This document shows, one piece after another, positions 39,009 to 39,022 of a stretch of DNA of 39,022 nucleotides. The translations under genes were made by a program, and so were the position numbers. The DNA is from JAGOZV01 sp964622895. Its GTDB lineage: Bacteria > Patescibacteriota > Saccharimonadia > Saccharimonadales > Saccharimonadaceae. The stretch is taken from the NCBI GenBank assembly GCA_964622895.1, contig CAZUSB010000003.1, positions 1 to 39,022 of the forward strand, in the 5' to 3' direction. The notes beneath the pieces were generated by a model that had not been told where the DNA came from, did no database searches, and was given only the letters and a program-made list of their open reading frames with translations. The first letter of the stretch is position 1. Each line of letters starts with the position of its first letter.

Positions 39009-39022
39009 ATGTCAGAAAAAAA
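39009..39022 (+). CDS. Start of a gene cut by the window edge
   Basis: ATG at 39009 with GAAGGAG (38998-39004) just upstream; the first residues are MSEK. TACAAT (38978-38983) or TATATT (38988-38993) could be its -10. Too little is present to name it. Confidence 0.55.

Noticed and set aside
1..39022. Alternative genetic code (UGA as Gly)
   Set aside because: UGA ends the GT39-like gene (16627-16629) and the P-type ATPase gene (25846-25848) at the expected family ends, so it is a stop here.
1..39022. CRISPR arrays, insertion sequences, prophage or integration sites
   Set aside because: No direct repeats with regular spacers, no transposase or integrase reading frame, and no terminal inverted repeats were seen.

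Overview
This window looks like a piece of a Candidatus Saccharibacteria (TM7, Candidate Phyla Radiation) chromosome. This assignment is inferred from gene content and style, not from a marker tree. The DNA is AT-rich and tightly packed, with overlapping or abutting genes. Many promoters lie so close to the start codon that the transcripts must be leaderless or nearly so. Several housekeeping proteins are trimmed or remodelled. UGA acts as a stop codon at two well-bounded genes, which argues against the UGA=Gly code of Gracilibacteria and Absconditabacteria. There are no rRNA or tRNA genes, no CRISPR array and no insertion sequence that I can see. A run of 100 N at 2303-2402 joins two contigs inside one gene.

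Layout. 44-741: a small coiled-coil protein on the minus strand, divergent from rpmG (L33). 811-5082: an ABC-2 exporter pair, tRNA-guanine transglycosylase, a P-loop kinase-like protein and a YgjP-type metallopeptidase. 5119-6753: an orphan membrane histidine kinase with a PAS domain. 6746-11683: secE-nusG, then a self-contained transcription unit for an unlisted 46-residue membrane protein (7701-7999), then rplK-rplA-dcd and rplJ-rplL. The rplJ leader is an L10-type attenuator with visible alternative pairings. 11745-19995: an unrecognised conserved-looking protein, then dnaX-dnaB-GT39-like membrane protein-ybaB-recR-DHH phosphoesterase-cysS. DnaX and RecR have both lost their zinc modules. 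19999-21117: an AI-2E family transporter, convergent with cysS.

21160-27883: a two-component pair whose own promoter carries an 11-bp-spaced TTAAG repeat, a GreA-like factor with an altered catalytic tip, a P2-type (Ca-type) ATPase, and a MacB-like ABC ATPase and permease. Together they look like a signal-responsive envelope or ion-stress region. 27908-34191, minus strand: a complete F1Fo ATP synthase operon (a, c, b, delta, alpha, gamma, beta, epsilon). It has its own promoter and is separated from its upstream neighbour by a terminator. 34317-38944: a membrane-anchored exported protein and a 14-helix drug exporter fired from overlapping divergent promoters, then a bacterial PH-like domain fused to a flavin split-barrel domain, then a ThrE-like exporter. 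A new gene starts at 39009.

Regulatory style is two-fold. Translation, secretion and ATP synthase genes generally have sigma70-type promoters with real leaders and Shine-Dalgarno sites. Most signalling, transport and accessory units have a TATAAT-like box only 5-10 nt before the start codon. All functions are read from sequence motifs by eye; no database search was run.
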